Part shown: positions 9,156-19,759 of the stretch, one piece after another
Layout of the letters: each line of letters starts with the position of its first letter
Position numbering within the stretch: the first letter of the stretch is position 1
Assembly (NCBI RefSeq): GCF_003255815.1
Contig: NC_037672.1
Location: 106,093,262-106,157,261, forward strand
From: Theropithecus gelada
Lineage: Eukaryota > Chordata > Mammalia > Primates > Cercopithecidae
Length of the DNA: 64,000 bases
Reading direction: 5' to 3'
Translations under genes and position numbers: made by a program
Notes under the pieces: generated by a model
The model's database searches: none
What the model was told of the DNA's origin: nothing
The model's input: the letters and a program-made list of their open reading frames with translations, nothing else

Positions 9156-11096
9156 AGCTGTGAAGATAACGGGAAGAGCAGCTTCTGCCAACCAAAAGGC
9201 AGAAGAAGAGTTCTCAAATACCGTGAAGGAAATCATTACAGAGAAAGGATATCTGCCTGAACAGGTCTTTAATGTAGACAAAAATGCCCTATTCTGAAAA
9301 AAAAAAAAAAAATGCCACAAAGGAAATTTATTAATAGGAAGGACAAGCAAGCACTGGGATTTAAAGCAGGAAGGATAGGCTGACTTTACTATTTTGTGAA
9401 AATGCAGTCCATTTTATGATCAGGGATGCCCTTATCTATAAAGTCGCTAAAACTGTGAGCTTTGAAGGGAAAACATAAATATCAGCTGCTAGTCTTTTGG
9501 TGTACAACAAGAAGGCCTGGACAATGAGAACACTTTTTCTGGATTGGTTCCATCAATGCTTTGTCTCTGAAGTCAGGAAGTACCTTGCCAGTAACCTTTT
9601 AATGTTTGCTATCGGGCAATGCCCCAGGCCACCCAGAACCCCATGGGTTCTTCTTTGGTTCAACACCAAGGTTGCTAAAATGGTCTACTTGCCCCCAAGC
9701 ACAATGTGTCTAATTCAGCATCTAGAGCAGGGGATCATAAGGACCTTTAAAGATCATTACACATTACTGTAGGGAAAGGATAGTCAATGCCATGGAAGAG
9801 AACCCGATAGAAAGCACATCATGAAAGTCCAAAAGGATTACACCATTGAAGATGCCATCGTTGCTATAGAGAAAACTATGAAAGCCATTAACGCATTTAT
9901 GACCGAGGCTGCAATTCTTTGAATTTTTGCAATCAGACCTTGGTGATGACCTTGAGTAATAGGATATAAATAGTTCCAATAATGGAACACTAGGCATAAA
10001 TGAGTTTAAGCATGAAAAAAATTAATTCCTACTGGAGAAATGGTGTTGAGATTTGGACAATTTATGACAGAGTCAATCAAGGAAATCATGAAAGAGATTG
10101 TGGATATGGCAAAAAAAAAAAAAAGGTAGAAGGTGAAAGGTTTTAGGATATGGGTTTTGGATGAATTCAAGCTCTAATGGACACCACACCAGAGGAATAA
10201 ACAGAAGACAACTTGATGGAGATGAGTGCTCCTGAACCGCTGCCAGACCGTGAGGAAGATGTAGAAGAAGCAGTGTCAGAAAACAAGTTGACGTTAGACA
10301 AGCTGGCAGGAGGGTTCCAATTATTCAAGATTGCTTTTGACTTTTATAACATGGATCACTTTATACAAGCACTGAAACTAAAGCAAATGATGGAAGAAGG
10401 ATTGGTATCACCAGAAACATTTTTCAAGAACTGTAACAGCAAAAAATGTCATATACAAATTATAATGTATTTTTGTAAAGTTATACCAAATGTACCTGCC
10501 TCCCCTGCCACCTTCTCCACATATTCCACCTCTGCCACCCCTGAGACAGCAAGCCAAACCTTCCTCTTCCTCCTCCTCCTCCTCACTCTACTAAATGTGA
10601 AGATGACAGGGATAAAGAGCTTTATGATGATCACTGCCACTTAATAAATAGTAAATGTATCTTCGCTTCTTTACGATTTTTCTTAATAGCATTTTCTTGT
10701 CTCTGGCTTACCTCATTGTAAGAATACAGTATGTAATACAAGTAACATACAAAATATCTGTTAATTGACTGTTTATGTTATTGGTAAGGCTTCTGGTCAA
10801 CAGTAAGTTATTAGTAGTTAAGTGAGGTCAAAACTGCACAGGTGGGAGTGGGGAGTCAGTGGTCCTTAACCCTGAATCGTTCAAAGGTCCACTGTATATT
10901 GTTATAATTGTTCTATTGTGTTATTAGTTATTGTTGTTAATCTCTTGCTATGCCTAATTTATAAATTAAACTTTATCTTAGGTATGTATGTATAGGAAAA
11001 AATATAGTATATATAGGGTTCGGTTCTATGCACAGTTTCAGGCATGCACTGGAGGTCTTGGAACATATCCTCTACAGAAAAGAGGGAATTACTGTA

Positions 11097-11186
11097 CCAT
11101 CACACCAGGGATTAGAAGTTCAATATATTAATTTCAGGTGGGAGAGGACATCAACATTCAGTTTGTATCAGTGAATGTTTTGGGTT
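11097..11186 (+). repeat. Older interspersed repeat, right part
   Basis: This continues the repeat at 7426-7704 with 'ccatcacaccagggattaga' and ends with 'gacatcaacattcagtttgt'. The break between the two parts is exactly the TA target site of the MER44-like transposon. Confidence 0.7.
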
Positions 11187-11884
11187 TTTTATGACTGCAT
11201 CTTTTTTCTTCTCTCTTAGGTTTAAGCCATGCTTTTCCTTTTTCTAAGCTTCTCCATCATCATATCTACATGTTCACCATGTCCATGTCCATGACAGAAT
11301 TCACTGTTGGGTTCCTTCCTCAGACTGCCATTTGTACATGCTTCCCATTGTTTCCTTTTGTACATCTAAAATCATGTTGGAGCTCTATGGAAGAATATGC
11401 CTTTTCAGATGTGACCAGAAGAGAGGTTCTGTCTACAGAAAGGACTCTCCTGCCAGGAGAAAGAACTTATTTCTTGGGCATGTTTTACTCTTTTAGTGGT
11501 ATTTGCGCCTTAACTGAACCATATGAGATTAAATTTTTTTTTGTCACATAGAGGGGGGAAATGGTTGTTAGATTAATTTTCCATTCCATTTTTGGCAGTA
11601 GGCACTTAGCTTCCTCCCCCATCAGGAAGGAAGTATGTGGGTGCACCATAATTTCTTGTGGTGTTAAGCAGCCAGAGATGGTCCAAGATTGAAAGCAACT
11701 GTTCATGCAGACCTGAGTGCTTCTTTACTTGGTCTCCAGGACACCGCACTTTCTTGGCAAAAATTAGCCACTTCTACAAAGCTTCTTTTGCTGGTTCCTC
11801 TTCATGTTCTCAACTTCTAAATATGGGAATACCTGAGATTTCAGTCCTTTAATCTCTTCTCTATTGAATCTACATAGTACTATC
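11187..11884. other. Anonymous intergenic stretch
   Basis: I recognise no gene or repeat here. The ORFs at 11270 (93 codons) and 11485 (73 codons, minus) have no domain, and neither has a clear start context. Confidence 0.5.
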
Positions 11885-12560
11885 TCTCTGATATCATCCT
11901 CTCTTCTTGACTTTAAATATCACCTGTAAGCTGATGCTTCCAAATTTCTACCTCAGTCTAAACATTTTTAAACTCCAGATATCTATCTCCTCTTGTATGT
12001 CTAATAAACATATAAAACTTAACATGTCCAAAACTGAGCTCTCAGTTTTCCTCCCTAAATGTGTTTTCCTTGCAATTTTTCCCCATCTCAATAAATAACT
12101 TCACTCTTCCAGTTGTTCAAGCAAAAGCCTTGAGGTCACCTTTGAATTGTCCCTATCACATTCAACATCCAATCCATCAGCAAATCCTTTTTGCCTTTAC
12201 CTTTAACATCTATTTAGAACCTGTCCACTTCTTATCACCTCTACCATCACCTTAGGACAAGCCACATCATCTCTTCCCTGGATTATCAGAATGGTCTCCT
12301 GACTGGTCTCTATGATTTTCTTCCTTACCTCCTATAGCATATTCTCTACAAAAGGAACTATCCCTTTAAAATGTTTCACGTCATATTACTTCTCTGTTTA
12401 CAACCCTTAAAAATGTCCCATCTCACTTATGAAAATAAACTCTGACATCCTTTTCATTGTACTATGACCTAGAGGGCCCTATGTGATCTGTCCCACTGCT
12501 ATTATTCCTATTAAGTCTGCTAGTCCTCTCCTCACTTAACCCACTCCAGTTAGGGTTGAC
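11885..12560 (+). repeat. L2 LINE fragment
   Basis: A long run of L2-type sequence includes 'aaacttaacatgtccaaaac', 'catccaatccatcagcaaat', 'ctggattatcagaatggtct' and 'gacctagagggccctatgtg'. The same family occurs at 21945, 42240 (minus), 44045 and 58120. It has no intact ORF. Confidence 0.65.
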
Positions 12561-12585
12561 TTACCCTTTAGGCAGTTGGCATAGT

Positions 12586-12770
12586 GCCAAAGGTCTGAGC
12601 CATGCTTTTAGGAGCCCACAAAAATGTTTAGCTTCTTTTAAAAAACAGAGGAAAAAATTCTAGGTTAAAAACTGTATTTTAACATACAATATTAATTGTC
12701 TTTATATCAACACAGTCATAAAATATAATTTTTAGTATTGTTTCAATGAAGGAAGGTACACACAAAGACA
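12586..12770 (+). repeat. Unnamed interspersed repeat, copy A
   Basis: AT-rich sequence with 'ggagcccacaaaaatgttta' and 'agtcataaaatataattttt' is clearly related to 26355-26550 ('tagggcccatgaacagattt', 'aatcataaaatatacttttt'). The paralogy within the window shows it is a dispersed repeat, possibly an old DNA transposon. I cannot name the family. Confidence 0.55.
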
Positions 12771-14020
12771 AAAGCATCCTAGGGTTCATGAAAATCCTAA
12801 GAGGACCCTGGGAAGTTTCGGCTGAGCTGGGAAAGTCTGACTATTTAATATAGTGGGCTAAGTAACTGCTCCCTGCTTCTTGATTTTGTGTCTCCTATTG
12901 GATCCTGTTCATCATTGTTCAGCAACTGCTTTCCTTCCTTGTGCTCAGCTCTTTGAACTTTGCTTCATACAAACAGTGAGGGCCTGCTATCAACTGAATG
13001 GAATCCCACCTTGAAGTCTCTCACCATGGCCAATCACACCTTCCTTAAGGATCTCCACTGACCTCTTGGGTACAGTGAGACAAGACAAAAGGAAATTGCC
13101 CTAAAGGAAACAAAGAGGTGAGACCATCAGATATGGAGCTCAGCCCAGCTGGTTGCCTATTTAGTTCTGAAAATCAAAATAACAACAAAAAACCTTCTTA
13201 CTATTATATGTGGCCAAATTCCTTTAACTAAGAAAACAGATCTTATATTTTCAACCTTAACATTTATATGACTTTTTTTGGTCTTTTCTTTTATGAAGCT
13301 TTCCTTTCCCCTTGTATCTCAATGAAGATGAAAGGTTCACCTATAATTTTCTCTTCCAATAATTACAGCTTTCAAATATCAGTAAGTTATAGGTTATTGC
13401 TATTATGACCTGAAAATTACTTATAAATCTAGCCAGGCCAGTACCTTTATAAGAGATCAGAGAAACAGCTAAAAACACCCTCTCTGGAATTAAGAAGAAA
13501 TATTCTGGTAGGAAGCTCTAAGAATAGTCATAAATTGGTCTTGCAAAATCAGGTTTATTTGTAATATGCATAAATGAAAATTTACCCATGATGCATAATC
13601 TCAATCCTAATTTAACTTGTCCCAATTTAACTAATCCTAAAGTAACTAATTTTACTTCCATTTTTATTATGTGTAAAAGTAAGTTCTTTCTATAATGTTT
13701 TGTACTCTTGGTCTACTTGCTTGCTTGCTTTTCCATCCATTGCAGTATTTGGGAACGGATTACAAAAAGATACTTGGATAAGTAGCACTGAAAGCTGTTA
13801 AAAACAGAATATCAATTCCTGGAGTATGTTTCTATCCGGATGCACATGAATGAAATAATTGAACTCTCAAAGTTCTTTTCATGCCCTTAATTCGATGAAG
13901 CAATTCCTGAAGCAACACGTTCATATTTCATAGCTGATTTACATGTTTCCTTCTCCTAGCGTTCCCTTTTGGACCAAGTTTTCTCCTTACTAATGTCAGT
14001 TAAACTGGTGAGACTTCAGA
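12771..14020. other. Anonymous intergenic stretch
   Basis: No gene, RNA or repeat is recognised. It contains ordinary AT-rich DNA with no long ORF. Confidence 0.5.
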
Positions 14021-14150
14021 CAAGTGGTTTCTCAATCCTGATGACACAACAGAGTGATGTGGGGAACTTTAGAAAAGTTCTGATGATCCGGCCCTGCCCC
14101 TAGAGACTGTGATTCAATATTTTGAGTGTATATGAACCACTTGGTTATTT
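14021..14150 (+). mobile_element. MER5-type hAT-Charlie MITE fragment
   Basis: The sequence 'aagtggtttctcaatcctga', 'gatgtggggaactttagaaa' and 'gatccggccctgcccctaga' follows the MER5A consensus from its CAGTGGTTCTCA terminus. The 3' terminus is degraded into 'tatatgaaccacttgg'. It is non-coding. Confidence 0.65.
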
Positions 14151-15884
14151 GGTTACTATGTCACCAAAGCAGGTTAAAAAGGTGGGGAAAAGCCATTTTT
14201 TCTTCAGCCTGGCTATCTTGACAACTAACAAATTATTTTTTACCCCCAAAAGAAAAGAAAAATGGGACCAAAGATATTTTTACTTTTAGTAAATAAAGCG
14301 CGTCAACTCTCAAGAGGTGCTTGACCCTTTAAACCACACAGCAATGCACAGAAAGACAATTGGGTGAGGCTGCATGCCCTTCATATACATTTCAACACCT
14401 ACCTCAGGTCCCAAAATAAATATTTTTAATATTGCCTCATTCTGGGCTGTTCCAACATGCACTATATCAGCTTGTCTGCATATTCTAATGTAACAGCATA
14501 CAAGTTTCCAGCAGCTCATTCTTGATGTATTTTCAACAGACATTAATTCCTCATTACATATATTCCACCTTTGAAAATTACACCAGCCAAAGATTGCAAG
14601 ATGTAGTACTGACCAGCACAGTATTCATGAGGGGTGAAGATCCAATCTATGGTAAGGAAAATGCTGCAGTTTTCCACACAGTAATTACAGCTAAACCCAA
14701 TTAAATGAGCTAAACCCAACCCTGTTGCCTGGTTTCTTCCTGGTTTCCAAGAATGTGGTGTGATATACCTTAGGGCCATTTGTCAGGGATCCTCAGGGTT
14801 GTTGGTGGATATGGATATTTTCCTTCTTTCATTTCTCTCAAAGAAGTAGACAGGGCAGAGGAATGAGGGTGGGGCTGCTTTTTAGTACATTGTATTCTTC
14901 CTCCAGTTCTGCTAACAGGAAGGATGAACGCAGCCCTGCAGGAAACTCTCCTTTTGCCACTAAGCCCTTCCAGGGTCAAGGGTGAGAAGGCAAGGGATCA
15001 ATACCACTAACCACTCCGTGTGCTGCCTCTGGTCAACCTTCTGTTTGTGGGTTTCCACACAGAATTCCATAGCATTAAGAGTCTTTCTCACCCAAATAAG
15101 GACATTTTTGGGGATGGTTTAGGCTGGGAGGAACACAGAGAGGAAAAAAAATGTAGTTAAAAAATAAAATAAAATAAGCTCCATAACATTTTTCTTATGA
15201 ATCTGGATTTTAAAAATTATACCATAGCATTTTCTCCTTTCAGTATTCTCTTCTCCCAGTTGGTATAAAATAAGCAACAATATCCTCCTTTGTAGCCTCT
15301 CTCCTCTGTGCGTAGCCCTTGGTTTGTGCAGAGGAAGTTTTAACCCTCTATGAGGTGAGTGCCAGGAATCGTTTTAGGATGATTTACCAGAAGTCAGCCA
15401 GGAAGCTGACATGGGCCTGTTTGTAAAGGAAGAAGTACAGAGCCAGGGTATTTTGTGTCACTGTGAGAATGCACATTGACCTTTGTTAGAGAAACAGTTA
15501 ATATTATTATTCCATTATCACACTTTCAAATGAGAAATTTAACCTCACATTTGTCAACTCTTATATCCCTCATGGCACAGTAAAGAGCCTTCGTTGGTTT
15601 CGTGCAGAACCACTAACTATTAAAAAGGTGAATGAAGCTGCTCCCCAGACCCCACTTTCCCTCAGCTTCCTTCGCAAGCACAGACAAGATCAGAGGATTT
15701 GTTATGGTCACGCAGTGACACGAGCTTGGAACCAAGTATCATTTTTGGTCCTCTTAGTGTTCATTCTTTCCCTAAACTACTCTTTTTTTTCCTGGGAAAC
15801 AGACTTTTTAAATTGTAAGCTACTAGAAGACAGAGACTGTGTATTTTAACCTGTCTGGTAAAATGCCCAACTCAAAGCAATGGA
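14151..15884. other. Anonymous intergenic stretch
   Basis: I see no gene. A short (AAAAT)n tract lies at about 15159-15177. The minus-strand ORFs around 14310-14979 (60-78 codons) are unsupported by any motif. Confidence 0.5.
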
Positions 15885-16015
15885 AAATACCAACCTGGAA
15901 GACAAGAGCCCCAAAATCTAGGCTTGACTCTGCCACTAACCCTTGCAAGTCATTCTGTACAATGAAGGAATTGGATTATATGAAATCTAAGGTCCTTTCT
16001 GTTATAACTCTAGGC
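15885..16015 (+). repeat. MIR SINE fragment
   Basis: The order 'ttgactctgccactaaccct', 'gcaagtcattctgtacaatg' and 'tgaaatctaaggtcctttct' matches the MIR core ('tctgccactaactagctgtg', 'gcaagtcacttaac', 'atctctaaggtcccttcc'). It is diverged, as expected for this ancient family. Confidence 0.6.
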
Positions 16016-16277
16016 TTATGCACCTGAGAACTATTCATCAATGACATGAACTGTCAAACACCACTGTGGAGCCTCTCCATCACAGGTACCACTACCACCC
16101 CTGCTCTTCCTCCGCCCTGCCCAGCACACTCTGCTCAGCTTTGAGAGACCCCAGCTCAGCTCAGAAACCGTAACTGGCCTTATTTTTATTGCCTCTATTC
16201 AAGGCTATGGGACTTCATCACTACTATGTGTTTTGGCTGTGTTTTCCCACTCGTAAGAGATGAAAAAACAATTGCCA

Positions 16278-16387
16278 GCCAGGTGCAGTGGCAGTCTCCT
16301 GTAATCCCAGCTGTCAGGAGACTGGGGTGGGATGATTGCTTGGGTTCAGGAATTTGAGTCCAGTTTGGGCGGAAAAGAAAAGAAAAA
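16278..16387 (+). mobile_element. Alu monomer (FLAM-type)
   Basis: A single left-monomer-like unit starts 'gccaggtgcagtgg', reads 'ctgtaatcccagctgtcagg' and 'gatgattgcttgggttcagg', and ends in an A-rich tail with AAAAG units. No right monomer follows. It is diverged and old. Confidence 0.7.
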
Positions 16388-18589
16388 TGATCATTTTCTA
16401 AATTTACATTCAGAAACTCCAGCAATGTTGTATAGTTCTAGAGAAAAGGGTGGTCTCAAGGGAAGAGATACAATGGTGTTGTTCTATTTCTCCATTCATG
16501 CTTTCAGAGCCTTTAAAAGAATAATGTGCTTGTTATTTAAAAGGTTCTGATATTCGCAGAAACAAATATCATCAGGGTGCACTGGCTGTACTGGTTTTTG
16601 CTCCAAGGGCAGGAAACAGCTTGGCCAACTTGAGTAAAATATGCTTCTCCTCAGCTGCTAAGCTTGTTAGCCTCCCCATCTGGTGGCAGGAATAGCATTG
16701 CATACGTAATGTAGACTTGCCAATGCTTGCTCTTCTTCCAGAGATTTTAAATATTTCTCTCAATTTTTAATCCCACAAACAGATTCCAAAACAGAAAAAA
16801 GGATTATGTTCCAATGTTTCCACCATCTTTGTCCCTCAATTTTTTTTTTTTCCTAGCAGACATTACCCATGTATACCCTCAGGGAAAGGAAAGCTCTCAG
16901 CCCATCAACCTTTTGATGCCTCAGGAACCCACTTTTTCCAGAGAAGATTCTAAGTGGGTCATTTCCCTTTTCTGGCTTAACTACAAATTCCATCCACACA
17001 CTTACCCCCTATCCTATTTTCAGAATTGAATGGCTAACTCAATTCCATGAGGCCTTGATTAGTTCCAGTTAAGGTCACAGTTGTTACTTAAAAGCAGTGG
17101 TCTTTTTGCCCCCCGCCAAAGACTAGTTTTATCCCTACCTCCACCCTTTCCTCCCTTTTCCTTTTCCTTCTCCTTCTTCTTCAATAGCACTGTGTTATGA
17201 AGGGCCTGGCCACACACAGAGAATATTACAGGAATAAAACCTGGAAAAGAGCACACAGTTATGAAACATTAAACTTCAACTTCTCTTTATTTTGCTCCCT
17301 GAATTCTCCTCCCCCTCCAAGAAAACATGAACCTCGACAGATTTGTGGTTCATGTTATCTTCAGCTGTAAAAGCCAGCTGAACCAACAGAGCAGCCCTTC
17401 TCTGTTTCCTGCTGCCTAGAGGTTTCAAAAGGAGCTACTGTAAAGGAACGGTTACCTCTTTGGCCTTATGGACAACTTTTTTAGAAGAAACAGATTCAAC
17501 TAAAATCACCCAGGCAGAGAACTCTGTACATTGTAGACTTCTCTACAAATGAAATCAATTAATATTGGGAGTTCTTCCATGCCAATTAAAGAGAGGATGG
17601 GCAAGGACAGAAAAGTGAAAACAGCGCCTGAATGCTGCTTTTTAAAGAAGTGATTTGAAAAAAAAAAAAAAAAAAAAAAGTTCAAGGATACAAATCCATT
17701 TCTTCAGTGAGCCCCAACCTATGAACTTCAGTGGGAATTTGGCCTGAGGATAGATTGCCACATCAGACATTGATTCAGTTAAAGCTAACCCATTTCAAGG
17801 TGTCACCCATTAATTTATTGACCGCAAATAGGAATTTTGCCCAAGGCCAGAACTCACAATTGGTCCCAGTTGACCTGAAATGGATTTCCACAAGTGGCTG
17901 GGGAAAGGGAGTAGAATGTCTCTTCTTTGGTCCACTGTCTCTTTCTTTATCCCCTCTTCCCCTTTATGACATTAATAACAGAGCACTCAAAGACCTTCAT
18001 TAGTCGAAGGCATACAAACAGCTGCTCAAAGGATTTGTGACTGGATTGATCCTATAGCTGCCAGTATAGACATTACATGTCAAAAATGATGATGTGAGCT
18101 TCTCAGCTGCTTTTCAATTTTGACATCATTCCCTTTTCATTCTTGCCCATTTCATGTTATTGATGAAGTGTTCATTTAGTAAAAGAAAATACATTACTCT
18201 TACAGAGTGGCTTTTTGCAGTATGTTGACAGTCTTGCTTTATACATGTTTTCATATAAATATAAAATTATTTTTTATTCCTGAAACACATTTTTAACATG
18301 CAAGCAACAAAAGAAAGAATATTAAAATAGTATTTTTCTAGTATATATGTTGCCAAGACGAGCACTAAAATAGTATTTTTCTGTGTGATGCCATGTGTAG
18401 CATCCTTAATCAATAGTCTCACCTAGACAGGAAAACGAATACAGTAGTCATTTTATGAACCTGTGAAATGGGTTATTGTTTTGCTAAGATTAAAAAGTGA
18501 CTCTTCTCTCCAATTTGGGACCATTTTTCAAATTATCTGTGGCATGTAGCTAAATTCAAGCTGCCTTCATAAGACCTGGAGACCCAAAG
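16388..18589. other. Anonymous intergenic stretch with pyrimidine and poly-A tracts
   Basis: No gene or dispersed repeat is recognised. A polypyrimidine run lies at about 17133-17182 and an uninterrupted A22 tract at 17658-17679. The longest ORF is 90 codons at 17731 and shows no domain. Confidence 0.5.
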
Positions 18590-18838
18590 GCTATAAAAAC
18601 CAAATTATTTCTACCTTAGAGAAGCAATTGCATAGGGTATACAAGGAAGCATATACAAGGATGCAGCATTTATTTACAGTAGCAAAAAAACAAACAACAA
18701 CTTGGAAACCACTTGTAGATCACAGAGGAATGACTAAATAAGCTGTGATCCATCTAAGCCACAGAACACTAAAAAAGCAGTTCGAAGGAATGAGATGGAA
18801 CTTACTTACATGCTGATAAGGATCCATCTCTAAGGCAT
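18590..18838 (+). repeat. Old L1M 3' region, left part
   Basis: The phrases 'gcagcatttatttacagtag', 'aacttggaaaccacttgtag' and 'gaatgactaaataagctgtg' are the diverged L1 ORF2-end block ('ttataatagcaaaaattgg', 'gggaatggctaaataaattatgg'). It is interrupted by a younger L1 and resumes at about 19306. Confidence 0.6.
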
Positions 18839-19298
18839 TTTTTTTTTATACTTTAAGTTCTAGGGTACATGTGCATAACATGCAGGTTTGTTACATATGT
18901 ATACTTGTGCCATGTTGGTGTGTTGCACCCATCAACTCGTCAGCACCCATCAACTCGTCATTTACATCAGGTATAACTCCCAATGCCATCCCTCCCCCCT
19001 CCCCCTACCCCATAATAGGCCCCGGTGTGTGATGTTCCCCTTCCCGAGTCCAAGTGATCTCATTGTTCAGTTCCCACCTATGAGTGAGAACATGCGGTGT
19101 TTGGTTTTCTGTTCTTGCGATAGTTTGCTAAGAATGATGGTTTCCAGCTGCATCCGTGTCCCTACAAAGGACACAAACTCATCCTTTTTTATGGCTGCAT
19201 AGTATTCCATGGTGTATATGTGCCACATTTTCTTAATCCAGTCTGTCACTGATGGACATTTGGGTTGATTCCAAGTCTTTGCTATTGTGAATAGTGCT
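18839..19298 (-). mobile_element. Short 5'-truncated young L1 (same lineage as 208-3411)
   Basis: The minus-strand L1 3' end starts with the A-tail (poly-T at 18839) and runs about 460 bp to 'atagtgct' at 19298. It includes the last 60 ORF2 codons (19067-19249, ending LSLIGGN). An imperfect TSD, 'ctaaggcat', lies at about 18830-18838 and 19297-19305. It carries an 18-bp perfect tandem duplication at 18925-18960 in the 3'UTR. Its 3'UTR variants match the first L1 rather than human-specific L1PA. Confidence 0.9.
18925..18960. repeat. 18-bp tandem duplication within the L1 3'UTR
   Basis: gcacccatcaactcgtca occurs twice in direct succession (18925-18942 and 18943-18960). The L1 at 208 has a single copy at the matching place, so the duplication is private to this copy or a sublineage. 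Confidence 0.95.
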
Positions 19299-19305
19299 AA
19301 GGCAT

Positions 19306-19447
19306 ATTTTTAAAAAATAAATTGTTCATATTAACAGACATACTTACAAACATGAAACAACACTATGTAGTTTCTACCTAGAAAAAGGTCTGTTAAGAAA
19401 ATGTAATAAACTGATTGGGAGAGACTGGGATGATTTGAGATTAAGAA
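19306..19447 (+). repeat. Old L1M 3' region, right part
   Basis: This AT-rich continuation of the L1M fragment at 18590 is assigned mainly by its position across the younger L1. Sequence similarity alone is weak. Confidence 0.4.
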
Positions 19448-19459
19448 TAGTGGTGAAAG

Positions 19460-19747
19460 CCAGGCACGGTGGCTTATGCCTGTAATCCCAGCACTTTGGG
19501 AGGATGAGGTGGGCGAATCACTCGAGGCCAGGAGTTTAAAACCAGCCAGGCCAACATGGTGAAACCCCATCCCTACTAAAAATACCAAAAAAAATTAGCT
19601 TGGCATGGTGACGTGCACCTGTAATTCCAGCTAATCAGGAAGCTGAGGCCTGAGAATTGCTCAAACCCAGGAGGTGGAGGTTGCCCTGAGCCAAGATTGT
19701 GCCTGGGCAACAGAGCAAGACCCTACCAAAAAAAAAAAAAAAAAAAG
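19460..19747 (+). mobile_element. Alu (S-type), internally deleted
   Basis: A dimeric Alu with 12-bp perfect TSDs, tagtggtgaaag, at 19448-19459 and 19748-19759. About 14 bp around the 'ccactgcactccagc' block near 19695 is missing. The tail is pure A. Confidence 0.92.
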
Positions 19748-19759
19748 TAGTGGTGAAAG

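Larger units (their letters stand above)
8460..10640 (+). pseudogene. Tigger2 transposase remnant (Psq-type HTH, CENPB-like domain, DDE core)
   Basis: The pogo-family transposase can be followed across several frames. An N-terminal helix-turn-helix lies at about 8466-8590 (residues LDMYCRLRSGVAVAHHFKLN). A CENPB-type segment lies at about 8937-9012 (GKFNTSKGWFDNFRKRFGF). The first catalytic block has FNVDKN at 9268-9282, where functional relatives have NVDET, so the Asp (9277-9279) is kept but its neighbours changed. The DDE-core block DWFHQCF...EVRKYLASN is at 9541-9600, followed by IQHLEQGIIRTFKDHYT to 9765. The DNAPGH-like second Asp motif is not recognisable. The C-terminal part is an open frame from 10213 to 10644. 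Stops, frameshifts, a microsatellite and a FLAM insertion rule out activity. Confidence 0.85.
7832..10894 (+). mobile_element. Near full-length Tigger2 pogo-type DNA transposon
   Basis: The left terminus gAGTTGACCCTTGAGCAACAC and the right terminus, read in reverse as CAGTGGACCTTTGAACGATTC, are Tigger2 terminal repeats. TA target duplications lie at 7830-7831 and 10895-10896. The 3.06-kb span exceeds the usual 2.7 kb because a FLAM monomer (about 9008-9155) and an expanded GAAA/GGAA tract (8584-8730) lie inside. The element sits inside the MER44-like transposon, so it arrived later. It carries a plus-strand transposase remnant and is inactive. Confidence 0.9.
7707..11094 (+). mobile_element. 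MER44/Tigger7-like DNA transposon, split by Tigger2
   Basis: The terminal inverted repeats begin CAGTATTCCC at 7707 and, on the opposite strand from 11094, CAGTAATTCCC. TA dinucleotides flank both ends (7705-7706 and 11095-11096), as expected for Tc1/mariner and pogo elements. Only 7707-7829 and about 10897-11094 belong to this element; the middle is a younger Tigger2. The internal sequence ('aatattaaatgaaaaattcc', 'gaaccgaaccctatatatac' on the minus strand) matches MER44/Tigger7-type consensus from memory. It is a short non-autonomous derivative with no transposase of its own here. Confidence 0.8.

Noticed and set aside
10213..10644. 143-codon ORF as a domesticated host gene
   Set aside because: It is the C-terminal part of the Tigger2 transposase; the upstream catalytic part is broken by stops and insertions, so domestication is not supported.
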